Assembly (NCBI RefSeq): GCF_011305535.1
Contig: NZ_CP049905.1
Coordinates: 1,064,001 to 1,128,000, forward strand
From: Diaphorobacter sp. HDW4B
GTDB lineage: Bacteria > Pseudomonadota > Gammaproteobacteria > Burkholderiales > Burkholderiaceae_C
Direction: 5' to 3'
Length of the DNA stretch: 64,000 nucleotides
Positions 1 through 11,071 of this stretch are shown one piece after another; the stretch's first letter is position 1, and each line of letters opens with the position of its first letter. The notes under the pieces are model-generated. The model did not search any database, was not told the origin of the DNA, and saw only the letters and a list, made by a program, of their open reading frames with translations. A program made the translations under genes and the position numbers.

Positions 1-950
1 TTCTGGATGATGCCCAGGATACCCATGAACAGCGCGGTGATCGAGCCGATGATCAGGATCAGGTTCAGCGCCACATCCGACATTTCGAACAGCGGCGACA
101 TACGCGAGACCATGAAGATACCGGCGGTCACCATCGTCGCCGCGTGAATCAGCGCGGAGATGGGGGTTGGGCCTTCCATCGAATCAGGCAGCCATGCATG
201 CAGCGGGAACTGCGCCGACTTGCCCATCGCGCCCACGAACAGGCAGATGGCAGTCACCGTGACCAGCAGCCAACCTGTGCCAGGCAGGGTCGTGTTCTGC
301 AGCTCAGGCAGCTTGGCGAAGATTTCCGAGTAGTTCAGCGTACCGGTGTAGGCGGCGATCAGACCGATGCCGAGAATGAAGCCGAAGTCACCCACGCGGT
401 TGACCAGGAACGCCTTCATGTTGGCGAAGATCGCGGTTTCCTTCTTGAAGTAGAAACCGATCAGCAGGTACGACACCAGACCCACGGCTTCCCAGCCGAA
501 GAACAGCTGCAGCAGGTTGTTCGCCATCACCAGCATCAGCATGGAGAAGGTGAACAGCGAGATGTACGAGAAGAAGCGGTCGTAACCTTCGTCTTCCGCC
601 ATGTAGCCCATGGTGTAGATGTGAACCATCAGCGACACGAAGGTCACCACGCACATCATCATCGCGGTGATGCTGTCGATCAGAAAACCGATTTCCATCT
701 TCAGGCCACCGACCTGCATCCAGGTGTAGATGGTCTGGTTGAATGTGGCGCCTTCAAAGACGACCTGCTTGAACACGAAAGCGGACAGCAGGAAGGAAAG
801 CAGAACGCCCAGAATCGTCAGCGAACTGCTGCCGGTACGGCCGATCTTGTTGCCACCAAAGGCGGTGCCCCAGATACCCGCCAAGGCTGAGCCGACCAGC
901 GGTGCCAAGGGCACTGCCAGCAGCATTGATGCATTAAGGGTTTGACTCAT
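1..950 (-). CDS. nuoL: NADH-quinone oxidoreductase subunit L (partial, 3' end outside window)
   Basis: Large antiporter-like membrane subunit of respiratory Complex I, thought to translocate protons in the distal membrane arm. The first 316 codons are visible, starting at ATG 950-948; the C-terminal half lies beyond the left edge. The N-terminus (MSQTLNASML) leads into repeated hydrophobic helices, with the conserved stretches MGKSAQFPLHAWLPDSMEGP and TPISALIHAATMVTAGIF typical of the family. It follows nuoK by 24 bases as the last visible gene of the nuo operon; nuoM and nuoN are expected just outside the window. Identification is secure. Confidence 0.97.
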   Translation of the reverse strand, partial: MSQTLNASMLLAVPLAPLVGSALAGIWGTAFGGNKIGRTGSSSLTILGVLLSFLLSAFVFKQVVFEGATFNQTIYTWMQVGGLKMEIGFLIDSITAMMMCVVTFVSLMVHIYTMGYMAEDEGYDRFFSYISLFTFSMLMLVMANNLLQLFFGWEAVGLVSYLLIGFYFKKETAIFANMKAFLVNRVGDFGFILGIGLIAAYTGTLNYSEIFAKLPELQNTTLPGTGWLLVTVTAICLFVGAMGKSAQFPLHAWLPDSMEGPTPISALIHAATMVTAGIFMVSRMSPLFEMSDVALNLILIIGSITALFMGILGIIQ

Positions 951-974
951 TCTTCAGAACCTTTGTTATGCGCC

Positions 975-1283
975 TCAACCCTTGAGGGTGTCGAGCTCTT
1001 CAGCGTTGATGTTGCGGTTGTTGCGGAACAGCAGCACCAGAATCGCCAGACCGATGGCCGACTCCGCGGCAGCCACAGTCAGGATGAAGAACACGAATAC
1101 CTGGCCATGCATGTCGCCGAGGTAATGGGAGAACGCGACGAAATTCATATTGACGGCCAGGAGCATCAGCTCGATGGCCATCAGCAGAACGATGAGGTTC
1201 TTGCGATTGAGGAAAATGCCCACCACCGACATGGCGAACAGCATTGCGCCCAGTGCCAGAAAGTGACCCAACGTCAAAGTCAT
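975..1283 (-). CDS. nuoK: NADH-quinone oxidoreductase subunit K
   Basis: Small integral membrane subunit of Complex I (102 residues, normal family length), with three predicted transmembrane helices. The second helix carries a conserved glutamate in the stretch [13 protein letters not shown], and a second lies in [11 protein letters not shown]; in the family these buried acids belong to the proton-translocation path. The start codon overlaps the end of nuoJ by one base, which suggests translational coupling. Part of the nuoA-to-nuoL operon. Confidence 0.97.
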   Translation of the reverse strand: MTLTLGHFLALGAMLFAMSVVGIFLNRKNLIVLLMAIELMLLAVNMNFVAFSHYLGDMHGQVFVFFILTVAAAESAIGLAILVLLFRNNRNINAEELDTLKG

Positions 1284-1954
1284 TATTTCTTCTCCTCTGC
1301 TGCGGGTTCAGCTTCTGGCGCAGCAGGTGCGACAGCCTTTTGCACAACGTCCATCTTCACGATCTTCAGACGATCGGAAGCACGAACGCGGATCTGCTCG
1401 GAAGCGCTGGTGGCCTTGCTGTCCTTGCGTTGACGCAGGGTCAGGGCAATGGCGGCAATCATCGCGACCAGCAGGATCACGGCAGCAATTTCAATCGGGT
1501 ACAGGTACTCGGAGTACAGCAGCTTGCCCAGTTCCTTGGTGTTCGAATAAGGAATCACCTTGCCTGCGGCATCCAGCACCACAGCGGCTGCCTTGGGCTC
1601 TTCCATGCCGCGGAAACCGGACATGAGCACTGCCCCCATTTCAAACGCGATCAGCGCGCCGATGAAAGCGGCCAGCGGGAAATGCCGCCAGAAGCCCTGC
1701 CGCACGGTATCGATGTTGATGTCCAGCATCATCACCACGAACAGGAACAGCACCATCACGGCGCCGAGGTACACGAGCACCAGCGTGATGCCGAGGAATT
1801 CAGCCTTGAGCAGCAGCCAGATGGCGGCAGCTTGCGAGAAGGCCAGAATCAGATTGAGCACGGCGTGAACTGGGTTGCGCGCAGTGATCACTCGGAAGGC
1901 TGCAAAAAGCAGCACTGCCGAGAACAGGTAGAAAAATGCGGTTTTGGCGTCCAT
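1283..1954 (-). CDS. nuoJ: NADH-quinone oxidoreductase subunit J
   Basis: Membrane subunit of Complex I, 223 residues, about five predicted transmembrane helices in the first 170 residues. The stretch [20 protein letters not shown] matches the conserved third helix of NuoJ/ND6. The last 50 or so residues form a charged then Ala/Glu/Pro-rich tail (ending [12 protein letters not shown]), probably cytoplasmic and not conserved in length among relatives. Starts 34 bases after nuoI ends; its stop overlaps nuoK. Confidence 0.96.
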   Translation of the reverse strand: MDAKTAFFYLFSAVLLFAAFRVITARNPVHAVLNLILAFSQAAAIWLLLKAEFLGITLVLVYLGAVMVLFLFVVMMLDINIDTVRQGFWRHFPLAAFIGALIAFEMGAVLMSGFRGMEEPKAAAVVLDAAGKVIPYSNTKELGKLLYSEYLYPIEIAAVILLVAMIAAIALTLRQRKDSKATSASEQIRVRASDRLKIVKMDVVQKAVAPAAPEAEPAAEEKK

Positions 1955-1988
1955 GAATCGAATCTTCTTTTGTGATCAAGGAGCCGCT

Positions 1989-2504
1989 TCAGCGGTACTT
2001 GGCATCTGCTGCCTTGTTGGCAGCGATTTCGGCTTCATAACGATCACCCACCGCCAGGAGCATGTCCTTGGTGTAGTACAGATCGCCACGCTTTTCGCCG
2101 TGGTATTCGAAGATGTGCGTCTCGACGATGGAGTCCACCGGGCAGCTTTCTTCGCAGAAACCACAGAAGATGCACTTGGTCAGATCGATGTCGTAGCGCG
2201 TGGTGCGGCGCGAGCCGTCATCGCGGACATCCGATTCGATGGTGATGGCCATCGCCGGGCAAACGGCTTCGCACAGCTTGCAGGCGATGCAGCGCTCTTC
2301 GCCGTTGTCGTAACGGCGCAGCGCGTGCAGACCACGAAAACGTGGCGAGAGTGGCGTCTTTTCTTCAGGGAACTGCACCGTGATCTTGCGACGGAAGGTG
2401 TAGCGGCCCGTCAGGGCCATGCCCTTGGCGAGTTCCCAGAGCATGAAGCTCTTGAAGAAATCCTTGATGGAGAAATTAGACGCAGGAGCAGTCACGGTAG
2501 TCAT
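1989..2504 (-). CDS. nuoI: NADH-quinone oxidoreductase subunit I (2x[4Fe-4S])
   Basis: Peripheral-arm ferredoxin-like subunit carrying clusters N6a and N6b, which pass electrons towards N2 in NuoB. Two complete CxxCxxCxxxC motifs are visible: Cys72, 75, 78, 82 and Cys111, 114, 117, 121, each with the following proline typical of 8-Fe ferredoxins. The N-terminal amphipathic stretch (about residues 10-35) is the usual membrane-contacting helix. Length (171 residues) is normal. It starts 12 bases after nuoH. Confidence 0.98.
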   Translation of the reverse strand: MTTVTAPASNFSIKDFFKSFMLWELAKGMALTGRYTFRRKITVQFPEEKTPLSPRFRGLHALRRYDNGEERCIACKLCEAVCPAMAITIESDVRDDGSRRTTRYDIDLTKCIFCGFCEESCPVDSIVETHIFEYHGEKRGDLYYTKDMLLAVGDRYEAEIAANKAADAKYR

Positions 2505-2516
2505 TCTTGTCCCCGC

Positions 2517-3599
2517 TTATTTCCAGATGTTCCAGGGCGACAGCAACCAGGCAGCAATCACGAGCAGCCAGATCAGAGTCACCGGGATGAAGATCTTCCA
2601 GCCCAAACGCATGATCTGGTCATAGCGGAAGCGCGGGAAGGTAGCGCGGATCCAGATGAACATGGACACCACGAGGAAGGTCTTGATCGCCAGCCAGATC
2701 CAGCCGGGGATGAAGCCGAGGAAGTCGAACGGTGGCAACCAGCCGCCGAGGAACATGATCACGGCCAGAATCGACACCAGCCACATGCTGGCGTATTCGG
2801 CCAAGAAGAACACCGCGAAGCCCATGCCCGAGTATTCGACCATGTGACCGGCCACGATTTCCGCTTCGCCTTCCACCACGTCAAATGGGTGGCGGTTGGT
2901 TTCAGCGACGGACGAGATCAGATAGACGATGAAGATCGGCAGTAGCGGCAGCCAGTTCCACGAGACAAAAGTACCCGCAAAGAAGCCATCAAATGCGACG
3001 CCCTTGGCTTGACCTGCAACGATCTCGGTCAGGTTCATCGAACCGGACACCATGATCACCACCAGGAAGCAGAAGCCCATGGCGATTTCGTAGGACACCA
3101 TCTGTGCGGAAGCACGCAGCGCACCGAGGAAAGCGTACTTGGAGTTCGAAGACCAGCCAGCGATGATCACGCCGTAGACTTCGATCGACGTGATCGCCAT
3201 GATCAGCAGCAGGCCAGCGTTCACGTTGGCCAGAGCGACATCGGGAGCGAAAGGAATCGCCACCCATGCGGCCAGCGCCGGCATGATCGCCATCAGTGGG
3301 CCCAGATAGAACAGGCCCTTGGCAGCAGCGGTCGGCTGAATCAGTTCCTTGGTCATCAGCTTCAGGCCGTCGGCCAGAGGCTGCAGCAGACCCATGGGGC
3401 CCACGCGGTTGGGGCCGAAGCGGATCTGCATGAAGCCCAGCAGCTTGCGCTCCCACAGCGTGAGGTAAGCCACGGCGCCCATCAGCGGAGCGACGATGCA
3501 GACGATCTTGATGAGGATCCAGAGCACTGGCCACACCACGGTCATCCACCAGCCCGCCTGAATGGCATTCAGGCCGCCGTTGTAGATTGCGTCGATCAT
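2517..3599 (-). CDS. nuoH: NADH-quinone oxidoreductase subunit H
   Basis: Membrane subunit forming the interface with the peripheral arm and much of the quinone pocket. 360 residues with eight or more hydrophobic helices. The family signature loop is present ([20 protein letters not shown], residues about 45-64), as is the acidic [19 protein letters not shown] loop that faces NuoB/NuoD. Its ATG start overlaps the nuoG stop by four bases, a typical translational-coupling arrangement. Confidence 0.98.
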   Translation of the reverse strand: MIDAIYNGGLNAIQAGWWMTVVWPVLWILIKIVCIVAPLMGAVAYLTLWERKLLGFMQIRFGPNRVGPMGLLQPLADGLKLMTKELIQPTAAAKGLFYLGPLMAIMPALAAWVAIPFAPDVALANVNAGLLLIMAITSIEVYGVIIAGWSSNSKYAFLGALRASAQMVSYEIAMGFCFLVVIMVSGSMNLTEIVAGQAKGVAFDGFFAGTFVSWNWLPLLPIFIVYLISSVAETNRHPFDVVEGEAEIVAGHMVEYSGMGFAVFFLAEYASMWLVSILAVIMFLGGWLPPFDFLGFIPGWIWLAIKTFLVVSMFIWIRATFPRFRYDQIMRLGWKIFIPVTLIWLLVIAAWLLSPWNIWK

Positions 3600-5731
3600 T
3601 GCGCGGCTCCCTTCAGTGCTGCGCGACCGTCAGCAGTCAGTTGCAGCGAAGGCGCGCGGCGCACCAGGCTGTCCAGTTGGTAGATGCTTGCAACGCAAGG
3701 CTCGCCAGCGGCTGCGTTGGCAGCTTGCAGCGATGCGGAAGTCGCGTTGTTCAGCAGCTCGGCAGGAACCTGCACCACTTCGCCAGCTTGCTTGCCGGTG
3801 ATGCGGGTGAGAACGTCTTGCGAGGTCTCGTAGTTCATGTCGGCCAGGCCCATCAGGTTGCCCAGCACGCGCAGCACCTTCCATGCAGGACGGGCTTCGC
3901 CAGCAGGCTTGACCACGGCATGGAAGCTCTGCACGCGGCCTTCCGCGTTCACGAACGTGCCAGCGGTTTCGCTGAACGGCGCGATCGGCAGCAGCACGTC
4001 GCTGAAGTCCATGTTGGTCTTGAACGGGCTCATGGTCACGACCATTTGCGCGTTGTTCAGACCGGCCTTGGCAGCAGCACCGGCGGCGGAGTCGAATTCA
4101 GGCTCGGTGTTCAGCAGCAGCACGGCCTTCAAAGCGCCTTGCAGCATCTGGCCTGCATTCAGACCGTCTTGCTGTGGCTGGGCCTTGACCCATTGCGCGC
4201 CCACGGTGTTGGCGGCTTCGGTCAGATAACCGACGGAAGCGCCGGTCTGCTCGCCAATCCACTTGGCCAGAGCCAGCAGGTTGGAGGCATTGGCGTGGTG
4301 AGCGGCAGCGTTGCCCAGCAGAATCGCCTTGCGCTCGCCGGACAGCAGCGAAGCGGCCACGGCACGGGCGCCTTCGCTCACGCTGTCCACGGCGACCGGA
4401 GTCGGCATGGACTTTTCAGCGGCGACGGCGGCAACCACTTGCGCCAGCGCGTCGGTCCACAGAGCGGACGGAGCGACGATGGCTTGCGACACGGGCATGG
4501 CCCAGTCGTACACGGTGGCGTTGATGGCGTTGACCGCGCAGCCCTTGCGGGTGGCCTGACGAATGCGCTGTGCGAACAGCGGATGGTCCTTGCGCAGGTT
4601 GGAGCCGACGACCAGCACCGATTGCAGGGTGGACAACGAAGCGATCGAAGTGCCCAGCCATTGCACGCCTTCGCTCTTGGCGAATTCGGCGTTGCGCAGA
4701 CGATGGTCGATGTTGTCGCTGCCCACGCCACGCACGAGAGCATCGGCCAGATACAGCTCTTCCAGCGTGCTGTGCGGGCTCACCAGAGCGCCGATGCTCT
4801 TGGCACCATGGTCGTTCTTGATGCCGCGCAGGCCGTTGGCCACGTATTCGAGGGCAGTCTGCCAGTCGACTTCCTTCCACTCGCCGCCCTGCTTGAGCAT
4901 GGGCTTGGTGAGGCGGTCGGCACCGTTGAGAGCTTCGTAGGAGAAGCGGTCACGGTCGGCAATCCAGCATTCGTTGACTTCTTCGTTCTCAAGTGGAACG
5001 ACGCGCATGACCTTGTGGTTCTTGACCTGAACGATCAGGTTGGAGCCCGTGGAGTCGTGCGGAGAAACCGACTTGCGGCGCGACAGTTCCCAAGTACGGG
5101 CGCTGTAGCGGAAAGGCTTGCTGGTGAGCGCGCCGACCGGGCAGATGTCGATCATGTTGCCCGAGAGTTCGGAGTCCACCGTATCGCCCACCACCGTGGT
5201 GATTTCGGAGTGTTCGCCGCGATGGATCATGCCGAGTTCCATCACGCCGGCGACTTCCTGACCAAAGCGCACGCAGCGTGTGCAGTGGATGCAGCGGGTC
5301 ATTTCCTGCATGGAAATCAGCGGGCCCACGTCCTTGACGGGCACGACGCGCTTTTCTTCTTCGTAGCGCGAAGAAGAACCGCCGTAGCCGACCGCCAAAT
5401 CCTGCAGCTGGCACTCGCCGCCCTGATCGCAGATCGGGCAATCCAGCGGGTGATTGATCAGCAGGAATTCCATCACCGATTGCTGGGCCTTGATGGCCTT
5501 GTCGCTCTTGGTGCGAACGATCATGCCCTGCGTCACGGGCGTGGCGCAGGCGGGCATCGGCTTGGGAGCCTTTTCAACATCCACAAGGCACATGCGGCAG
5601 TTGGCCGCAATGGACAGCTTCTTGTGGTAGCAGAAGTGAGGAATGTAGGTACCGGCTTTCTCGGCTGCATGCATGACCATGCTGCCTTCCGTTATCTCTA
5701 CCTTCTTACCGTCCAGTTCAATTTCAACCAT
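3596..5731 (-). CDS. nuoG: NADH-quinone oxidoreductase subunit G
   Basis: Large iron-sulfur subunit of Complex I, 711 residues from the chosen ATG at 5731 ([10 protein letters not shown]). An upstream in-frame extension to 5797 would add 22 residues without family similarity and run into nuoF, so it is rejected. Visible ligands: [2Fe-2S] Cys34, 45, 48, 62; His94 with Cys98, 101, 107 for N5; Cys147, 150, 153 and a later Cys in [11 protein letters not shown] for N4. The C-terminal two thirds is the molybdopterin-oxidoreductase-like fold that has lost its cofactor. The stop overlaps nuoH by four bases. Confidence 0.97.
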   Translation of the reverse strand: MVEIELDGKKVEITEGSMVMHAAEKAGTYIPHFCYHKKLSIAANCRMCLVDVEKAPKPMPACATPVTQGMIVRTKSDKAIKAQQSVMEFLLINHPLDCPICDQGGECQLQDLAVGYGGSSSRYEEEKRVVPVKDVGPLISMQEMTRCIHCTRCVRFGQEVAGVMELGMIHRGEHSEITTVVGDTVDSELSGNMIDICPVGALTSKPFRYSARTWELSRRKSVSPHDSTGSNLIVQVKNHKVMRVVPLENEEVNECWIADRDRFSYEALNGADRLTKPMLKQGGEWKEVDWQTALEYVANGLRGIKNDHGAKSIGALVSPHSTLEELYLADALVRGVGSDNIDHRLRNAEFAKSEGVQWLGTSIASLSTLQSVLVVGSNLRKDHPLFAQRIRQATRKGCAVNAINATVYDWAMPVSQAIVAPSALWTDALAQVVAAVAAEKSMPTPVAVDSVSEGARAVAASLLSGERKAILLGNAAAHHANASNLLALAKWIGEQTGASVGYLTEAANTVGAQWVKAQPQQDGLNAGQMLQGALKAVLLLNTEPEFDSAAGAAAKAGLNNAQMVVTMSPFKTNMDFSDVLLPIAPFSETAGTFVNAEGRVQSFHAVVKPAGEARPAWKVLRVLGNLMGLADMNYETSQDVLTRITGKQAGEVVQVPAELLNNATSASLQAANAAAGEPCVASIYQLDSLVRRAPSLQLTADGRAALKGAAQ

Positions 5732-5756
5732 ATGCTTTTCTCGCGATCCGGCGGCT

Positions 5757-7109
5757 TCAGGCAGCCTGCTTGGAAGCGTTCTGGATCTTCGCTTCAAACT
5801 CGTGACGGAAGTGCTTGATCATGGCGCGAACCGGCATCGCTGCCGCATCGCCCAGCGCACAGATCGTGCGGCCCATGATGTTCAGGGACACCGAATCCAG
5901 CAATTCGATATCTTCCGGACGGCCTTCGCCGTGCTGAATGCGATTGACCACGCGCCACAGCCAGCCCGTGCCTTCGCGGCAAGGCGTGCACTGTCCGCAC
6001 GATTCGTGGGAATAGAAGTACGACAGACGCAGCAGGCTCTCGACCATGTCGCGCGAGTCGTCCATCACGATCACAGCGCCCGAGCCCAACATCGAGCCAG
6101 CCTTGGAGATGGAATCGTAGTCCATCGTGCATTGCATCATGATGTCAGCAGGCAGCACGGGCGACGACGATCCACCGGGGATCACCGCTTTGAGCTTGCG
6201 ACCTGTGCGCACACCGCCAGCCAACTCGAGCAGCTTGCTGAAAGGCGTGCCCAGCGGCACTTCGAAGTTGCCGGGCATGTTGACGTCACCACTCACCGAG
6301 AAGATCTTGGTGCCGCCGTTGTTGGGCTTGCCGCATTCGAGGTAGGCCTGACCACCGTTGCGGATGATCCATGGCACAGCTGCGAATGTTTCGGTGTTGT
6401 TGATGGTGGTGGGCTTGCCGTACAGGCCGAAGCTGGCCGGGAACGGTGGCTTGAAGCGCGGTTGGCCCTTCTTGCCTTCGAGCGATTCGAGCAGAGCCGT
6501 TTCTTCGCCGCAGATGTAGGCGCCGAAACCATGGTGCGCGTGCAGCTGGAAGCTGAAGCTGCTGCCCATGATGTTGTCGCCCAGATAACCGGCGGCACGG
6601 GCTTCTTCCAGAGCCGCTTCGAAGCGGTCATACACCTGGAAAATTTCACCGTGGATGTAGTTGTAACCCACCGAGATGCCCATCGCATACGCGGCAATGA
6701 TCATGCCTTCGATGACGATGTGGGGGTTGAACATCAGGATGTCGCGGTCCTTGCAGGTGCCTGGCTCGCCTTCGTCGGAATTGCAGACGAGGTGCTTCTG
6801 ACCGGGGAAGTTGCGGGGCATGAAGCTCCACTTCAGACCCGTGGGGAAGCCAGCGCCGCCGCGACCACGCAGGCCGCTTTCCTTCATGGTGGCGATCACC
6901 TGGTCTTGCGTCAGACCTTCGCCGCCATCCTTGCCCAGAAGCTTGCGCAGGGCCACATAGCCACCGCGTGCTTCGTAGTCCTTGATGGACCAGTTGCTGC
7001 CGTTCAGATCGGCGTAGATCTGCGGATTGATGTGGCGGTCGTGGAAGCAGGTTTCGACGCCCGTGGCGGCGAACTTTTCCAGCACTGCATTGGCTGCTGC
7101 ATTCATCAT
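5757..7109 (-). CDS. nuoF: NADH-quinone oxidoreductase subunit F (FMN, NADH binding)
   Basis: Catalytic subunit where NADH reduces FMN. Start chosen at ATG 7109 ([10 protein letters not shown]), giving 450 residues and a four-base ATGA overlap with nuoE; a longer in-frame reading to 7232 lies inside nuoE and has no family similarity. The glycine-rich FMN site is [11 protein letters not shown] (residues 81-91), the NADH-site motif [12 protein letters not shown] follows in the middle of the protein, and the N3 [4Fe-4S] ligands are Cys371, 374, 377 and 417. Confidence 0.98.
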   Translation of the reverse strand: MMNAAANAVLEKFAATGVETCFHDRHINPQIYADLNGSNWSIKDYEARGGYVALRKLLGKDGGEGLTQDQVIATMKESGLRGRGGAGFPTGLKWSFMPRNFPGQKHLVCNSDEGEPGTCKDRDILMFNPHIVIEGMIIAAYAMGISVGYNYIHGEIFQVYDRFEAALEEARAAGYLGDNIMGSSFSFQLHAHHGFGAYICGEETALLESLEGKKGQPRFKPPFPASFGLYGKPTTINNTETFAAVPWIIRNGGQAYLECGKPNNGGTKIFSVSGDVNMPGNFEVPLGTPFSKLLELAGGVRTGRKLKAVIPGGSSSPVLPADIMMQCTMDYDSISKAGSMLGSGAVIVMDDSRDMVESLLRLSYFYSHESCGQCTPCREGTGWLWRVVNRIQHGEGRPEDIELLDSVSLNIMGRTICALGDAAAMPVRAMIKHFRHEFEAKIQNASKQAA

Positions 7110-7593
7110 GCCTTGCCCTCCGCAGCCTTGAGGCCGTCGATCAGTTCGTCGAGCTTTTCGTTGCTCATGAAGCTGCACATGCAGCGGTCGTTCACCAGCA
7201 TCACGGGCGAATCGGCGCACGCGCCGAGGCATTCCGATTGCTGCAGCGTGAACATGCCGTCAGTTGTGGTCTGGCCCATCTTGATGCCCAGCTTGTGCTC
7301 AAGGTGGTGCAGCGCCTTGTAGCCGTCGCGCAGCTGGCAAGGCAGATTGGTGCAGACGTTCAGCTTGTACTTGCCAACGGGTTGCTGGTTGTACATGTTG
7401 TAGAACGTGGTGACTTCGTGCACCGCGATCTCGGGCATGCCCAGAACTTCGGCAATCACGGCCTCGCTCTCGGCACTCACCCAGCCCTGTTCCTGCTGGA
7501 CGATGGACAGGCACGCCATGACGGCGGACTGCTTCTGGTCAGCCGGGTACTTGGCCACCTCACGCGCAAAGCGTTCTTTGGTCGCTTCGGTAA

Positions 7594-7597
<4 letters not shown>
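7106..7597 (-). CDS. nuoE: NADH-quinone oxidoreductase subunit E ([2Fe-2S])
   Basis: Thioredoxin-fold [2Fe-2S] subunit (cluster N1a) that partners NuoF. 163 residues; ligands are Cys82 and Cys87 (CTNLPC) and Cys123 and Cys127 (CLGAC), exactly the family spacing. The N-terminal helical part (residues 1-75) matches the NuoE helical bundle. It overlaps nuoD at its start and nuoF at its end by four bases each, so D-E-F are likely translationally coupled. Confidence 0.98.
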
Positions 7598-8847
<1,250 letters not shown>

Positions 8848-8857
8848 GTTCTTCCGT

Positions 8858-8879
8858 CAAAAAGGCGCCTAAGGCGCCT
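8858..8879 (-). terminator. Terminator-like hairpin between nuoC and nuoD
   Basis: Read on the minus strand, a 7-bp G+C-rich stem (AGGCGCC, loop TTA, GGCGCCT) is followed by a run of T residues (8863-8859). It begins two bases after the nuoC stop codon. It has the form of an intrinsic terminator but sits inside the operon, so it more likely acts as a partial terminator or as an RNA-stabilising 3' structure for the nuoA-B-C segment. Function is inferred; the structure is plain in the sequence. Confidence 0.6.
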
Positions 8880-8880
8880 C

Positions 8881-9489
8881 TCAGTGCAGGCCTCCGTATT
8901 TGTCTTCCCGGATGATGCGCGGCGTGATCTCGCGGGGCTCGATGGTGACCGGTTGGTACACGACACGGGCAGCCTCGGCGTCGTAACGCATTTCGACATG
9001 ACCGGAGAGCGGGAAGTCCTTGCGGAACGGGTGACCGATGAAGCCGTAGTCGGTCAGAATGCGGCGCAGATCGTCGTGGCCATCGAATACGATGCCGAAC
9101 AGATCGAATGCTTCGCGCTCGAACCAGTTGGCCGCGCTCCAGATTTCGGACAGCGTGGGCAGCACGGGGAAATCGTCATCCGCGCAGAACACGCGAACGC
9201 GCACGCGCTGGTTCAGGCTGATCGACAGCAGGTGCGAGACCACGGCAAAACGTGGGCCGTCGGTGCCGACGCCAGCGTAGGCGGAGTAATCAACGCCGCA
9301 CAGGTCCAGCAGCACTTCGAACTTGCAGCCAGGAGCGTCGTGCAACAGGCGCATGACGTCCACATAGTTGGCGGCAGGCACTTCGATCGTCACTTCGTCG
9401 AGCGCCACAGTCACGGAACGCACCTTGTCGCCGAGCACGGCTGCGAGGTTGCCCTTCAGGACTTCGGGGTGAATTGCATTGACAGTCAT
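8881..9489 (-). CDS. nuoC: NADH-quinone oxidoreductase subunit C
   Basis: 30-kDa peripheral subunit of Complex I, separate from NuoD. The start at ATG 9489 ([10 protein letters not shown], 202 residues) is preferred because an AGAGG Shine-Dalgarno sequence lies five bases upstream; a GTG two codons further up is the alternative. The family signature region is recognisable in the stretch [20 protein letters not shown], with [20 protein letters not shown] following it. The stop is followed at once by the terminator-like hairpin. Confidence 0.97.
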   Translation of the reverse strand: MTVNAIHPEVLKGNLAAVLGDKVRSVTVALDEVTIEVPAANYVDVMRLLHDAPGCKFEVLLDLCGVDYSAYAGVGTDGPRFAVVSHLLSISLNQRVRVRVFCADDDFPVLPTLSEIWSAANWFEREAFDLFGIVFDGHDDLRRILTDYGFIGHPFRKDFPLSGHVEMRYDAEAARVVYQPVTIEPREITPRIIREDKYGGLH

Positions 9490-9499
9490 GTTCACCTCT

Positions 9500-9979
9500 T
9501 CAGACGCGAGCGATGGTGTGCGTGCGGCGAATCTTCTGCTGCAGCTGGATGATGCCGTAGATCAGCGCTTCGGCGGTCGGAGGGCAACCAGGCACATACA
9601 CGTCCACCGGCACGATGCGATCGCAACCGCGCACCACGGAATAGCTGTAGTGGTAATAACCGCCACCGTTCGCGCACGAACCCATGGAGATCACCCAGCG
9701 CGGCTCGGACATCTGGTCGTACACCTTGCGCATGGCCGGAGCCATCTTGTTGCACAGAGTGCCGGCCACAATCATCAGATCGGAGTGACGTGGGCTGGCG
9801 CGGAACACTTCGGCGCCGAAGCGACCGATGTCGTAACGCGCAGCGGCCGCATGCATCATCTCCACCGCACAACAGGCCAGACCAAAGGTCATCGGCCAAA
9901 TCGATCCGGTCTTGGCCCAGTTCACCACAGAGTCGTAGCTCGTGGTGACGAAGCCTTTGCTCATCACACCTTCAATCAT
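9500..9979 (-). CDS. nuoB: NADH-quinone oxidoreductase subunit B (cluster N2)
   Basis: PSST subunit carrying [4Fe-4S] cluster N2, the electron donor to quinone. All four ligands are visible: adjacent Cys36 and Cys37 (GLACCAVEM), Cys102 (MGSCANGGG) and Cys132 ([11 protein letters not shown]). 159 residues, normal length. The ATG at 9979 is used; a second Met six codons in (MSKGF) is also possible. Followed after 10 bases by nuoC. Confidence 0.98.
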   Translation of the reverse strand: MIEGVMSKGFVTTSYDSVVNWAKTGSIWPMTFGLACCAVEMMHAAAARYDIGRFGAEVFRASPRHSDLMIVAGTLCNKMAPAMRKVYDQMSEPRWVISMGSCANGGGYYHYSYSVVRGCDRIVPVDVYVPGCPPTAEALIYGIIQLQQKIRRTHTIARV

Positions 9980-10003
9980 CGTGTTTGTCCTTGTTGCGAC
10001 CGG

Positions 10004-10363
10004 TTATTCCCAGTCAAGGGCGCCCTTTTTCCACTCGTAGGCGAAGCCCACGACCAGAATGGCCAAGAAGACCAGCACTGCCACAAATCCTGTCATGCCG
10101 ACGTCTTGCAGAGTCACCGCCCACGGGAAGAGGAAGGCGATTTCCAGATCGAACAGGATGAAGAGAATGGCAACGAGGTAGTAACGCACATCGAACTTCA
10201 TTCGAGCGTCATCAAAGGCCTCAAAGCCGCATTCGTAAGGGGAGTTTTTTGCCGCGTCCGGGCGATTGGGGCCCAGGATGTATCCCAGCACCAGAGGTAC
10301 GACGCCTACGCCGATCCCCACCAGGATGAACAAGAGGACGGGGAGGTATTGATCGAGGTTCAT
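10004..10363 (-). CDS. nuoA: NADH-quinone oxidoreductase subunit A
   Basis: Small membrane subunit of Complex I with three predicted helices, 119 residues from ATG 10363 ([10 protein letters not shown]). A longer in-frame reading to 10480 runs into the tRNA-Leu gene and is rejected. The conserved acidic loop ([20 protein letters not shown]) between helices 1 and 2 includes the cysteine used in active/deactive-state studies of the mitochondrial homologue. First gene of the nuo operon. Confidence 0.97.
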   Translation of the reverse strand: MNLDQYLPVLLFILVGIGVGVVPLVLGYILGPNRPDAAKNSPYECGFEAFDDARMKFDVRYYLVAILFILFDLEIAFLFPWAVTLQDVGMTGFVAVLVFLAILVVGFAYEWKKGALDWE

Positions 10364-10390
10364 CGGAGGCTCACCGCAGAAGGCCAGGAC

Positions 10391-10421
10391 CCGGGCTTGT
10401 TGCTTGCTTGAACAAGCCCGG
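10391..10421 (-). promoter_or_regulatory. Perfect 11-bp hairpin between tRNA-Leu and nuoA
   Basis: CCGGGCTTGTT at 10391-10401 is the exact reverse complement of AACAAGCCCGG at 10411-10421, with a 9-base loop. On the minus strand it lies 17 bases after the tRNA-Leu CCA end and 27 bases before the nuoA start. No T tract follows, so it does not look like a full intrinsic terminator. A processing or stability element in a tRNA-nuo transcript is the likeliest role (inference). Confidence 0.5.
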
Positions 10422-10438
10422 GATTGGTCTTTGTGTAT

Positions 10439-10523
10439 TGGTGCCGTCGGCGAGACTCGAACTCGCACAGCTTTCGCCACTACCCCCTCAAGATAGCGTG
10501 TCTACCAATTTCACCACGACGGC
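10439..10523 (-). tRNA. tRNA-Leu (anticodon GAG)
   Basis: On the minus strand, an 85-base class II tRNA: acceptor GCCGTCG pairs with CGACGGC, discriminator A and an encoded CCA (bases 10441-10439). The anticodon stem CTATC/GGTAG encloses the loop TTGAGGG, anticodon GAG. A long variable arm is present. The T arm has the standard GTTCGAGTC loop. A tRNA-Leu(GAG) next to secG is also found in Escherichia coli (leuU). Confidence 0.95.
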
Positions 10524-10648
10524 TTTTGACTGTGTCCGGATGGCATGAGGAACTTGTCTCAACAAGTTTGTTTGGCTTTCCAGACAGAACGAGATTCTAC
10601 CCCGGAAAAACCCTGTCACACCAAAGTCGGTAGAAATTTCTCAGCTTT

Positions 10649-11032
10649 TTAGTTCTTCGGAATTTCAGCAGCGCCGGAAGCCGACACAGCAGCAGGAGTC
10701 GCCACATCGGAAGCGGCTGCGGATGCAGTGCTTGCTGGTGCAACAGGAACCGAAGCGGCCGGGCCTTCCAGAACACTGCCCGTGCTGGTGGGACGCACAT
10801 TGCCGAAATAAGCCAGTGCCAGCGTGGTCACGAAGAACACAGTGGCCAGGCCTGCTGTCATGCGCGACAGGAAGTTGGCACTGCCGGATGCACCGAACAG
10901 GCTGCCGGAACTGCCGCTGCCGAAGGCCGCACCCATGTCGGCGCCCTTGCCGTGCTGCATGAGGATCAGACCGATCATGCCCAACGCGGACAGGATCTGC
11001 ACCGCCAGAATAATATTGACAACCATTGCCAT
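10649..11032 (-). CDS. secG: Protein-export membrane protein SecG
   Basis: Small subunit of the SecYEG translocon in the inner membrane. Start at ATG 11032, preceded by AGGAG at seven bases; a GTG two codons upstream is less likely. 127 residues: helix 1 (about 4-24), the conserved loop LMQHGKGADMGAAFGSGSSG, helix 2 (about 58-76), then an Ala/Ser/Pro-rich C-terminal tail of about 50 residues, longer than in enterobacterial SecG. Lies between tpiA and tRNA-Leu. Confidence 0.95.
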   Translation of the reverse strand: MAMVVNIILAVQILSALGMIGLILMQHGKGADMGAAFGSGSSGSLFGASGSANFLSRMTAGLATVFFVTTLALAYFGNVRPTSTGSVLEGPAASVPVAPASTASAAASDVATPAAVSASGAAEIPKN

Positions 11033-11071
11033 GTTCACACTCCTAATTGATTCGAGACGAGGCAGCCGCGC

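Noticed and set aside
3587-5818. Long open frame on the plus strand opposite nuoG
   Set aside because: High-G+C coding DNA often leaves the opposite frame open. The translation is His/Gln/Arg-rich without domains, has no Shine-Dalgarno, and nuoG on the other strand is certain. Similar antisense frames opposite pnp (12,961-15,201), aspS (60,182-62,059) and the dynamin gene were rejected for the same reason.
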